64,000 nucleotides of DNA from Clostridiales bacterium (GTDB taxonomy: Bacteria; Bacillota; Clostridia; Christensenellales; CAG-138): the NCBI GenBank assembly GCA_004554165.1, contig SFNQ01000015.1:17329-81328 (forward strand). Direction: 5' to 3'. The translations under genes and the position numbers were made by a program. Positions within the stretch are counted from its first letter, which is position 1. Each line of letters starts with the position of its first letter. The notes under the pieces are model-generated. The model did not search any database. It worked only from the letters and a program-made list of their open reading frames with translations, and was not told the DNA's origin. This document shows positions 7,806 to 13,982 of this stretch, in pieces.

Positions 7806-9063
7806 CGCGCGGGAACGCCGCGCCGCCCTCCAGCGGGCGCTGCTCGAGCGCTACCGCCTGCCCCTTGTCTGCCTCAGCATGAATATCCCGGGCGCAATCA
7901 AGCGCACGCCCTGCATCCGCCTGCTGTTCGACGAGGGCCTGCGGCGTTTTGATGCGCTGGGCTTTCCCCTCCGGCGGCGGCTGGTGCTGGATGCGGCCAC
8001 GGGCTGCGAGGCCTTTCTCGCGGTCCATGCGGACGCGGGCGCGCTCAAGGCCGCCGCAGTCCGGCTGGAGGAGGGCTTTCCCGCCGCGCGGCTGCTGGAT
8101 TTCGACGTGCTCCTGCCGGGCGGAGAAAAGCTCTCGCGCGGGGAGCCGCGGCGGTGTCTGCTCTGCGACCGGCCCGCAGCGGAGTGCGCGCGCAGCCGGA
8201 ACCACGGGCTGGCCGCCCTCGTTCAGAAAACGCAGGCGCTGCTCCATGACTTTGCGGCGGCGCTGCTGGCGCAGGACGCGCGGGACGCGCTGCTCGCCGA
8301 GCTGTACGCCACGCCGAAGCCGGGCCTTGTGGACGGGAACAACAGCGGCGCCCACGACGACATGGATCTCCCCCTGTTTGAAGCCAGCGCGGAGGCGCTG
8401 TTGCCTTACTTCCGGCAGGCCGTGCTGCATGGGCTGTCCCGCGGCGGCATGGCCGCGCTGCGCCGGGCGGGGCGGGCGGCTGAAGAAGCAATGTTTGCGG
8501 CAACCCGGGGCGTAAACACGCACAAGGGTATGGTCTATTCCATGGGGCTGCTGCTCTCGGGCATGGGCCGGGCGCTGGCGGAGGGCGGCGACGCTGTGGC
8601 CCATGCGGCCGCGCTTGCCCGGGAGGACGCGGAGGCGATGCTGCTTCGGGCAAGGTCCGCCCCCGACACAAACGGGGCGCGCGTCCTTGCCGCCTACGGC
8701 GCCCGCGGCGCGCAGGGCGAGGCCGCAGCAGGCTTTCCCCATGCGCTGCTGGCGCTGGAGCGAATTTCATTCTACCGCGCGCAGAATGCCGGAAACCCGG
8801 CCGCCCTTGCGCTGTGCGACCTTATGGCCGTGGTTGAGGACACGAACCTGTTGCACCGCGGCGGCCCTGCGGGCCTTGCCTTTGCGCAGGCTGCGGCTGC
8901 CCGCATCGGGCGGCTGCCCATGGAGGAGCGCGAGGCGGCGCTCCTTGCGCTGGACGGGGAGATGATCGCCCGGCGGCTGTCTCCCGGCGGCTCTGCGGAC
9001 CTGCTGGCGCTGGGCCTGCTGCTGGGCGCATGGGCGGAGCGCAGCGGGCCGCTGCTGGATTGA
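7768..9063 (+). CDS. citXG: CitX-CitG fusion for citrate lyase prosthetic group
   Basis: This 431-residue bifunctional protein has CitX as residues 1 to about 160 (apo-citrate lyase phosphoribosyl-dephospho-CoA transferase, with RLLDFDVL and RRCLLCDRPAAECARSRNH). CitG is from about 165 onward (triphosphoribosyl-dephospho-CoA synthase, with TPKPGLVDGNNSGAHDDMD and GVNTHKGMVYSMG). ATG 7768 is chosen because GGAGG lies six bases upstream, inside citC; an ATG at 7798 is an alternative. Fused CitXG is known in several Firmicutes and enterics. It makes and attaches the cofactor that citC then acetylates, so this pair serves citrate lyase, whose subunits must be encoded elsewhere. Confidence 0.92.
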   Translation: MQPSPVALPEMLDARERRAALQRALLERYRLPLVCLSMNIPGAIKRTPCIRLLFDEGLRRFDALGFPLRRRLVLDAATGCEAFLAVHADAGALKAAAVRLEEGFPAARLLDFDVLLPGGEKLSRGEPRRCLLCDRPAAECARSRNHGLAALVQKTQALLHDFAAALLAQDARDALLAELYATPKPGLVDGNNSGAHDDMDLPLFEASAEALLPYFRQAVLHGLSRGGMAALRRAGRAAEEAMFAATRGVNTHKGMVYSMGLLLSGMGRALAEGGDAVAHAAALAREDAEAMLLRARSAPDTNGARVLAAYGARGAQGEAAAGFPHALLALERISFYRAQNAGNPAALALCDLMAVVEDTNLLHRGGPAGLAFAQAAAARIGRLPMEEREAALLALDGEMIARRLSPGGSADLLALGLLLGAWAERSGPLLD

Positions 9064-9157
9064 GCGCCCCCTGCCCCTGCGCAAACAAAAAAACGGGCGC
9101 ACGGTCCCAAAACAGCGCGCTCCTGCTCCGTTTTTCAAAAAAGACAAAAAAATCCCC

Positions 9158-9200
9158 CTGCGTCAGGTATTGCTTGTGACGCAGCGTGATCTTCTATGAT
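9158..9200 (+). promoter_or_regulatory. Palindromic operator and promoter of the MerR gene
   Basis: A perfect 8-bp inverted repeat, CTGCGTCA (9158-9165) and TGACGCAG (9177-9184) with an 11-base spacer, overlaps a -35-like TTGCTT (9170-9175). A -10 TATGAT at 9195-9200 is 19 bases away, the long spacing typical of MerR-controlled promoters. Self-regulation by the downstream MerR protein is the simplest reading. Confidence 0.6.
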
Positions 9201-9223
9201 GGGGGCGAAAGGAGGTGAGACCC

Positions 9224-9952
9224 ATGCCGCAATATACCACCGGCGAGCTGGCGAAGCTCTGCGGCGTGAGTGTGCGCACGGTGCAGTTCTACGATGCAAA
9301 GGGCCTGCTCCCGCCGGCTGCGCTGTCCGAAGGCGGACGGCGGCTGTATGCCGAGGGCGACCTTGCGCGGCTGCGCCTGATTTTGCTGCTCAAATCTCTG
9401 GGCCTGTCGCTGGAGGCGGTTCGCGGCGTGCTGAAAAGCGAGGCGTCCACGGAAATTCTCCTGCTGCTGCTGGATGAGCAGGCAAAAGCGCTCGACGGCG
9501 AGCTGCGGGAATTGCAGCAGCGCCGCCGCGCCATCGACGCGGTGCGCCGGGGCATCCGCAGCGGAGAGATTGCCGACGCCGGTTCCCTCTGCGACATGGG
9601 ACGCATCATGAAAACCAGAAAAGAGCTGAAGAAGGCCCGGGCGATCCTGCTCGCTGCCGGCATTCTGCTGGATTTTGCCGAGCTTGGCGCCATACTCCTG
9701 TGGATTCTCCGCGGCATCTGGCTGCCCTTCGCCGTGGTCATGCCGCTGGTCATCCTCGCCGCTGCGCTGCTCTCGCGGATGTATTACCGCGCCACGGCCT
9801 ATATCTGCCCCGCCTGTCACGCGGTCTTTCGCCCAACGTTCCGGGAGAGCTTTTTTGCCCGACACACCTATCGCACAAGAAGGCTGACCTGCACGGCCTG
9901 CGGCAAAAAGGACTGGTGCATCGAAACCGCCGCCTCGGAGCTGCAAGAATAG
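9224..9952 (+). CDS. MerR-family regulator fused to membrane segment and zinc ribbon
   Basis: This 242-residue protein has a MerR winged helix-turn-helix (TTGELAKLCGVSVRTVQFYD, then residues to about 70) and a helical dimerisation region with many Glu, Gln and Arg (about 75-115). Two hydrophobic segments follow (about 140-185), then a C-terminal zinc ribbon CPACH..CTACG. ATG 9224 is preceded by the strong site AAAGGAGGTGA. Classical MerR proteins sense metals, drugs or oxidants in the cytoplasm. This architecture suggests a membrane-bound sensor with a metal site, but the signal is unknown. The gene stands alone, convergent with mutY. Confidence 0.85.
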   Translation: MPQYTTGELAKLCGVSVRTVQFYDAKGLLPPAALSEGGRRLYAEGDLARLRLILLLKSLGLSLEAVRGVLKSEASTEILLLLLDEQAKALDGELRELQQRRRAIDAVRRGIRSGEIADAGSLCDMGRIMKTRKELKKARAILLAAGILLDFAELGAILLWILRGIWLPFAVVMPLVILAAALLSRMYYRATAYICPACHAVFRPTFRESFFARHTYRTRRLTCTACGKKDWCIETAASELQE

Positions 9953-9986
9953 CGCGGCCCCGGCCAGAGCGGCGAAGCAGAAGCGC

Positions 9987-10021
9987 AAAAGCGGCGGAGG
10001 AACGGGAAGTCCTCCGCCGCT
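9987..10021 (-). terminator. Terminator between the MerR gene and mutY
   Basis: A perfect 12-bp stem (AGCGGCGGAGGA 9990-10001 with TCCTCCGCCGCT 10010-10021) is followed by TTTT on the minus strand. It ends mutY and may also stop the convergent MerR transcript. Confidence 0.7.
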
Positions 10022-10069
10022 GCCATTTCCCCATGTACGCCTTCCCTTCCGCAGCCGTTTCTCAGGGCG

Positions 10070-11080
10070 CTATTCCAGGCACACCCGATAGGCCGTGGGC
10101 AGCGAGTGCGTGTGCTCTTCCAGAAAAACCCAGCCCGGGGGAGGCGCAGTGTTCCCCACCTGAACATGGCACACGCGCATCCGCCATTCCACATGTGTGA
10201 AGATGTGCTTTCTCACATAAACCCGCAGCTCGCCAACCGGATGCAGGCCATGCGCCGCAAGAAACGCCATCATCTGCCCCTCGTCCAGCCAGCCGGGTAC
10301 GTCCGGCAGCTGATACAGCGAGGCCAGCAACCCCGTCTCCGGCCTGCGATACCCGAGAACGCCCTGCGGCGAACGCAGCGCAAACACGGTCTTCTGCTCG
10401 ATGCGCCGGGCCGTTTTCTTTTTCTTTACCGGCAGCTGGCGTTCGACCCCCAGGGCGTGTGCGCGGCAGCAGAAGGCGACGGGGCAGTCCGCGCAGCGCG
10501 GCGCGCCGTTTGGCAGGCATACGGTGGCGCCAAGCTCCATCATGGCCTGATTGAACAGGCCCGGCCTATCCTGCGGCATTTCCCGAAGCAGCGTTTCCCG
10601 CACCCGGCGGCGGGTGCGCTCGTCCATGATATCCGCGTAATCCGCGTCCTTTCGCGCCATCACGCGAAGAACGTTCCCGTCCACGGCGGGAACGGGGACG
10701 CCGAAGGCAATCGATGCAATCGCGCCCGCCGTATACGCGCCGATGCCCGGCAGCGCCAGCAGCGCCTCATAGGAGACGGGCAGCGCGCCGCCCTCCCTTT
10801 CCACAACCTGCTGCGCGGCCCGTTTGAGATTCCCTGCGCGGCTGTAGTAGCCAAGGCCTTCCCAGAGCTTCATCAGCCGCCCATCCTCCACCTGCGCAAG
10901 CGAGCGCACATCCGGCAACGCCTCCAGAAAGCGGGCATAATACCCCCGCACCGCCTCCACGCGCGTCTGCTGGAGCATGATCTCGCTGATCCAGATACAA
11001 TAGGGGTCCCGCGTCCTGCGCCAGGGCAGATCCCGCGCGTTGTTTTGATACCAGAGGAGCAAAGCGTCGATCCAATTCAT
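10070..11080 (-). CDS. mutY: A/G-specific adenine glycosylase
   Basis: This 336-residue base-excision repair enzyme removes adenine mispaired with 8-oxoguanine. Catalytic Glu33 is in SEIMLQQTR, the helix-hairpin-helix is LPGIGAYTAGAIAS, and catalytic Asp134 is in AVDGNVLRV. The 4Fe-4S cluster is formed by CLPNGAPRC then CPVAFCC. The C-terminal NUDIX-like domain that reads 8-oxoG is present. Start ATG 11080 is preceded six bases upstream by TATACT with a TGn extension and by no Shine-Dalgarno, suggesting a leaderless message. The frame continues upstream through promoter sequence, which is why a longer start is rejected. Confidence 0.93.
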   Translation of the reverse strand: MNWIDALLLWYQNNARDLPWRRTRDPYCIWISEIMLQQTRVEAVRGYYARFLEALPDVRSLAQVEDGRLMKLWEGLGYYSRAGNLKRAAQQVVEREGGALPVSYEALLALPGIGAYTAGAIASIAFGVPVPAVDGNVLRVMARKDADYADIMDERTRRRVRETLLREMPQDRPGLFNQAMMELGATVCLPNGAPRCADCPVAFCCRAHALGVERQLPVKKKKTARRIEQKTVFALRSPQGVLGYRRPETGLLASLYQLPDVPGWLDEGQMMAFLAAHGLHPVGELRVYVRKHIFTHVEWRMRVCHVQVGNTAPPPGWVFLEEHTHSLPTAYRVCLE

Positions 11081-11086
11081 GAAACC

Positions 11087-11119
11087 AGTATACCATAAAC
11101 CCCGGTTTGGTGATATAAT
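11087..11119. promoter_or_regulatory. Divergent extended -10 promoters for mutY and ywlG
   Basis: Minus strand: TGG-TATACT with the -10 box at 11087-11092 serves mutY. Plus strand: TGA-TATAAT with the -10 box at 11114-11119 serves the UPF0340 gene. Both have the TGn extension and lack a good -35 box. Confidence 0.6.
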
Positions 11120-11146
11120 GGATCGATTTGAAAGGAAGCGATCATT

Positions 11147-11713
11147 ATGGATTTTACCCGCATTACGGAACAGGCCCATGAAGCGGCCGACATTCTGCTC
11201 AACGCCGCGCAGCCCGCGGCAGGCGAAATCTGCGTCATCGGCTGCTCCACCAGCGAAGTCGCAGGCCAGCGCATCGGCTCCGCTTCAAGTCTGGATGTTG
11301 CCCGCGCCATCATGGACGGGCTGCTGCCGCCCCTTGCGCAGGCAGGCGTGTTCGTGGCGGTACAGGGCTGCGAGCACATCAACCGCGCGCTGTGCGTCTC
11401 AAAAAACTGCATGGAAAAATACGGGCTGGAGCCGGTTGCCGTGGAGCCCTGGCTTCGCGCGGGCGGCGCGTTCATCACGGAGGCCTTCGCCCGTTTTTCC
11501 GGCTGCGTCATGGTGGAGGATCTCAGAGCAAGAGCGACCCTCGGCATGGACATCGGCGGCACGCTCATCGGCATGCATCTTCGTCCGGTCGTCGTGCCCA
11601 TTCATACGGATTTGAGACGCATCGGCGAGGCAAACCTTATCCTCGCCCGCTGCCGTCCGAAGTACATTGGCGGCCCGAGAGCCCATTATGGAGGGCTGGA
11701 AAGCGCGCATTAA
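11147..11713 (+). CDS. ywlG: UPF0340 (DUF436, TIGR01440) family protein
   Basis: This 188-residue protein matches the conserved Firmicutes family represented by Bacillus YwlG. Recognisable stretches are IGCSTSEVAGQRIGS, AVQGCEHINRALC and DIGGTLIGMHLRPVVVP. Length equals the family norm (about 180-190). Function is unknown; the fold is predicted alpha/beta. AAAGGAAG lies eight bases before the ATG. It is monocistronic and precedes the ncRNA locus. It is called by family only. Confidence 0.88.
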   Translation: MDFTRITEQAHEAADILLNAAQPAAGEICVIGCSTSEVAGQRIGSASSLDVARAIMDGLLPPLAQAGVFVAVQGCEHINRALCVSKNCMEKYGLEPVAVEPWLRAGGAFITEAFARFSGCVMVEDLRARATLGMDIGGTLIGMHLRPVVVPIHTDLRRIGEANLILARCRPKYIGGPRAHYGGLESAH

Positions 11714-11776
11714 ATCTGTTTTTTGGGGTTATTTTTACAAAAACCCTTGTTTTTGGGCCGAAAATTAGAATAATGT

Positions 11777-11806
11777 TTGCATTGTGACAAGTACTTGTTT
11801 TATAAT
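11777..11806 (+). promoter_or_regulatory. Promoter of the structured ncRNA
   Basis: TTGCAT (11777-11782) and a perfect TATAAT (11801-11806) are separated by 18 bases. The predicted start, near 11813, coincides with the 5' strand of the RNA closing stem. Confidence 0.7.
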
Positions 11807-11812
11807 GCAAGA

Positions 11813-12034
11813 GGTATCCGCATGCGGGTCTGTGGTTGAAAATCGATGCCAGTCGCAGGCGAAACGATCCACGTAAGCGGAAAAAGAGTTCCGTGAGCAT
11901 GGTGCGGTCTAGATGTAAGTCCAACCGGGGCGACCCGAGAGGGGCAGTAGTGGGGAGCCGAAGCAGGCTTATGAGCGAACCCTCCCGTTGGCGAGTGTGG
12001 GGGCAAAAACCAGGTCAGCCGCCATTCGGATACC
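11813..12034 (+). ncRNA. Structured non-coding RNA, about 222 nt, possible raiA-motif member
   Basis: The ends pair perfectly: GGTATCCG (11813-11820) with CGGATACC (12027-12034). Inside, CATGC (11821-11825) pairs with GCATG (about 11898-11902). GTGG and ATCG pair with CGAT and CCAC around a GCC-N6-GGC hairpin. There is also a CGGG-GCGA-CCCG GNRA tetraloop hairpin and an AGCC-N6-GGCT hairpin. The segment has no convincing ORF, starts at a good promoter and is followed without a terminator by a zinc-ribbon gene. Size, closing stem and phylum fit the raiA motif, a widespread Firmicutes/Actinobacteria ncRNA, but that assignment is from memory and raiA itself is not adjacent. It is not 6S, RNase P, tmRNA or SRP RNA as far as can be seen. 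Confidence 0.72.
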
Positions 12035-12075
12035 AAAAAAATTAACTGCCAAAGGCAAAGGGGAAAGAAAGTAAC

Positions 12076-12351
12076 ATGTTCGAAGACAAGACACTGGTTT
12101 GCAAGGACTGCGGCGCGGAATTCGTTTTCACCGCAGGCGAGCAGGAGTTCTACGCGGAGAAGGGCTTCCAGAACGAGCCCGTCCGCTGCAAGGCCTGCCG
12201 TTCCAACCGTAAGTCCCAGCGCGGCGGCGAGCGCGAAATGTTCGATGCGGTCTGCGCTGAGTGCGGCGCGCCCACGAAGATCCCGTTCCAGCCGCGCAAC
12301 GACCGTCCCATCTATTGCAGCGAATGCTTCCAGAACCACAAAAACCACTAA
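12076..12351 (+). CDS. Double zinc-ribbon protein (CxxC..CxxC)
   Basis: This 91-residue cytoplasmic protein has two treble-clef-like zinc ribbons, Cys9/12/38/41 and Cys60/63/81/84. It contains the family-typical FVFTAGEQEFYAEKGF and a short basic linker between ribbons. Such proteins are small, abundant and of unknown function in Clostridia; nucleic-acid or ribosome association is a guess. It lies 41 bases after the structured RNA with no terminator between, so it is probably on the same transcript. A purine-rich AAGGGGAAAGAAAG precedes the ATG. A strong terminator follows. Confidence 0.82.
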   Translation: MFEDKTLVCKDCGAEFVFTAGEQEFYAEKGFQNEPVRCKACRSNRKSQRGGEREMFDAVCAECGAPTKIPFQPRNDRPIYCSECFQNHKNH

Positions 12352-12382
12352 CTCTTGTCTTTTGACCTGAGTAAAACCGACC

Positions 12383-12423
12383 CGGGGAATGGACGCGATC
12401 CAACGTCCGTTCCCCGTTTTTTT
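12383..12423 (+). terminator. Strong intrinsic terminator
   Basis: A 13-bp stem with one G-U pair (12383-12395 with 12404-12416) is followed by seven T. It ends the ncRNA/zinc-ribbon transcript. Confidence 0.92.
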
Positions 12424-12431
12424 GCACGCAG

Positions 12432-12575
12432 GAAGGCGTTGGGGGAGTTATCGTGCAAAGGACGCATGGGGCGGTGACGGGAGATGACTCGATGGTCAGC
12501 CAGCTGTGTATCGAAGAGCCTCCAATCACCGTCCTATGCGCCCTTTACTGTATAGCTCTCCCAACGAACTCCTTC
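12432..12575 (+). repeat. Long imperfect hairpin of 144 nt
   Basis: The left arm from GAAGG..CGTTGGG (12432 on) pairs with the right arm ending CCCAACG..CCTTC (12575). Pairing runs through CGCAT and CGGTGA blocks to a small loop near 12490-12507. Most differences between the arms are G-U compatible when read as plus-strand RNA, so it looks like a transcribed RNA hairpin or a small MITE-like element. No coding capacity is seen. Confidence 0.6.
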
Positions 12576-12627
12576 ATAGCTATACTGTCCAACCTGTTTG
12601 ACAAACCTACAAAGGCTTGCACGCGCA

Positions 12628-12670
12628 TGCAATCCATGGATTGCACCGGAGCCTTCGATTGGGGTATAAT
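12628..12670 (+). promoter_or_regulatory. 18-bp palindrome overlapping a promoter
   Basis: TGCAATCC-ATGGATTGCA (12628-12645) is a perfect palindrome. It contains the -35 TTGCAC (12641-12646) of a promoter with TATAAT at 12665-12670 (spacer 18). It is a probable repressor site for the next gene. Confidence 0.6.
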
Positions 12671-12703
12671 AGAAAAAACATCAGGAATAAGGAGAAAACA
12701 ATC

Positions 12704-13111
12704 ATGGATATGCAAAAGCTTTCCGACATCATGGGAAAATTCTGCTGCGGTAATCTGGCGACCATCAGCCAGGAGGGGTATCCGGACCTGCGGGGCTGGA
12801 AATTCCAGTTCATCCGGGAGGGCAAGCCCTTTTTTACCACCTCGAATGAAAAGAACGTGTACCGTCAAATGGCCGCGAACCCCAAGGCAACCTTTGCATG
12901 CAGCGTAAACGGCTACGAAGTGCGCATCATGGGCGACGTTAAATTTGCAGAGGACCCGGCGCTCATCGAGGAAATCTACAATACCATGGACGCCAGCGTC
13001 AGAAAGCTCTATCCCACCGTGGATTCCAACGGCTTTACGGCCATGTATTTTGACCATGGCATCGTCAAGTATGCAAAGGACGGCGGCAAGTTCGAAAGCT
13101 TCACCTTCTGA
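12704..13111 (+). CDS. Pyridoxamine 5'-phosphate oxidase-like flavin-binding protein
   Basis: This 135-residue split-barrel protein is of the PNPOx-like superfamily, which binds FMN (or sometimes F420 or heme) and reduces small molecules. It is short, matching the stand-alone clostridial type: GNLATISQEGYPDLRG at the first strands, FFTTSNEKNVYRQMAANPK at the flavin phosphate region, and VRIMGDVKF in the barrel. AAGGAG precedes ATG 12704. The substrate is unknown. The promoter overlaps an 18-bp palindrome, so expression is probably controlled by an unlinked repressor. Hairpin repeats follow. Confidence 0.85.
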   Translation: MDMQKLSDIMGKFCCGNLATISQEGYPDLRGWKFQFIREGKPFFTTSNEKNVYRQMAANPKATFACSVNGYEVRIMGDVKFAEDPALIEEIYNTMDASVRKLYPTVDSNGFTAMYFDHGIVKYAKDGGKFESFTF

Positions 13112-13131
13112 GAGAACCGGGAAGGATGACA

Positions 13132-13157
13132 CAGGGCTTCCGGCGCTGCCGGAAGCC
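13132..13157. repeat. Palindromic hairpin, copy 1
   Basis: The core GGGCTTCCGGC-GCT-GCCGGAAGCCC is an 11-bp perfect stem, extended outward by ACA/TGT pairs here. The same core recurs at 13708-13732 and inside the terminator at 13932-13964. Confidence 0.8.
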
Positions 13158-13158
13158 C

Positions 13159-13324
13159 TGTGACTGTCGAAAAAGCGGAAGCCTCCACTTTTTCGAGAAT
13201 ATCTCAAGGGCAGCTTGCGCCTGCAGCGCGGCCAGCCGCCCTTGCAGGGAAAGCCTTGCTTCGCAAGCGCTTTTGCGGATCCGGCGTACATGCCGCCGGA
13301 TCCGAACAAAGCCTCCGGGGGCTG
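13159..13324. repeat. 166-bp hairpin-rich repeat, unit 1
   Basis: This is the first of three near-identical 166-bp units. Each contains in order an AAAAAGTGGA-type hairpin, an AAGGGC..GCCCTT hairpin, a TTGC-TTC-GCAA hairpin and GGATCCGGCG-N7-CGCCGGATCC. It is directly followed by unit 2 in tandem. It is open in some frames, but coding shape is absent. Confidence 0.9.
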
Positions 13325-13490
13325 TGTGACTGTCGAAAAAGTGGAAGCCTCCACTTTTTCGAGAATATCTCAAGGGCAGCTTGCGCCTGCGGCGCGGCCA
13401 GCCGCCCTTGCAGGGAAAGCCTTGCTTCGCAAGCGCTTTTGCGGATCCGGCGTACATGCCGCCGGATCCGAACAAAGCCTCCGGGGGCTG
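13325..13490. repeat. 166-bp hairpin-rich repeat, unit 2
   Basis: This unit is tandem with unit 1 and nearly identical. The few differences include GCGGAAGC to GTGGAAGC, which restores pairing in the first hairpin, and CTGCAG to CTGCGG. Confidence 0.9.
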
Positions 13491-13731
13491 GGAAGCCCTC
13501 ATGAGATTGTCGAAAAACTCCGGGGTTGATAAGGGGCCGCAGCCCCTTATGTGCAATCCGGCTCTGACGACAAGTGCGTCAGAACGGATGAAAACCCAGA
13601 GGTTTTCGTACTTTGCAGGTTTTGCCGCCCGGGAGCTGATGCGAGAGGCAAAACCTGTGAAAGCTCGAAAAAGTGGCGTTCAGCCACTTTTTCGACACTC
13701 TGATGAGGGCTTCCGGCGCTGCCGGAAGCCC
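13491..13731. repeat. Spacer of further hairpins between 166-bp units
   Basis: It contains ATAAGGGGC-CGCA-GCCCCTTAT, a 16-17 bp stem joining CTTTGCAGGTTTTGCC with GGCAAAACCTGTGAAAG, and TCGAAAAAGTGGC (13665-13677) with GCCACTTTTTCGA (13683-13695). Copy 2 of the GGGCTTCCGGC palindrome is at its right edge. No gene is seen. Confidence 0.7.
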
Positions 13732-13897
13732 TGTGACTGCCAAAAAAGTGGAAGCCTCCACTTTTTCTAGAATATCTCAAGGGCAGCTTGCGCCTGCAGC
13801 GCGGTCAGCCGCCCTTGCAGGGAAAGCCTTGCTTCGCAAGCGCTTTTGCGGATCCGGCGTACATGCCGCCGGATCCGAACAAAGCCTCCGGGGGCTG
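13732..13897. repeat. 166-bp hairpin-rich repeat, unit 3
   Basis: This is the third unit in the same orientation, separated from unit 2 by about 240 bp of other hairpins. It differs at a handful of positions from the first two. Confidence 0.9.
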
Positions 13898-13931
13898 CGG
13901 CCCCCGAAGCCCCCAAATATTTATCGACAGA

Positions 13932-13969
13932 ACGAGGGCTTCCGGCGCTGCCGGAAGCCCTCGTTTTTT
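13932..13969 (+). terminator. Terminator built on the palindromic repeat
   Basis: A 15-bp perfect stem (13932-13946 with 13950-13964, loop GCT) is followed by six T on the plus strand. It sits 14 bases beyond the stop of the convergent E2-like gene and could serve both sides. Confidence 0.8.
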
Positions 13970-13982
13970 CCTGTTGTGTTTT

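Noticed and set aside
11813..12034. RNase P, 6S, tmRNA or ydaO riboswitch at the ncRNA locus
   Set aside because: Characteristic core sequences of these RNAs are not present and the length fits none of them well.
13101..13556. Frames of 100-150 codons inside the 166-bp repeats, on both strands
   Set aside because: The same residues recur because the DNA repeats. There is no ribosome site, and the sequence is explained by stacked hairpins.
13159..13897. CRISPR-like array
   Set aside because: The units are 166 bp, two of them directly tandem, with internal palindromes and no short unique spacers or cas genes.
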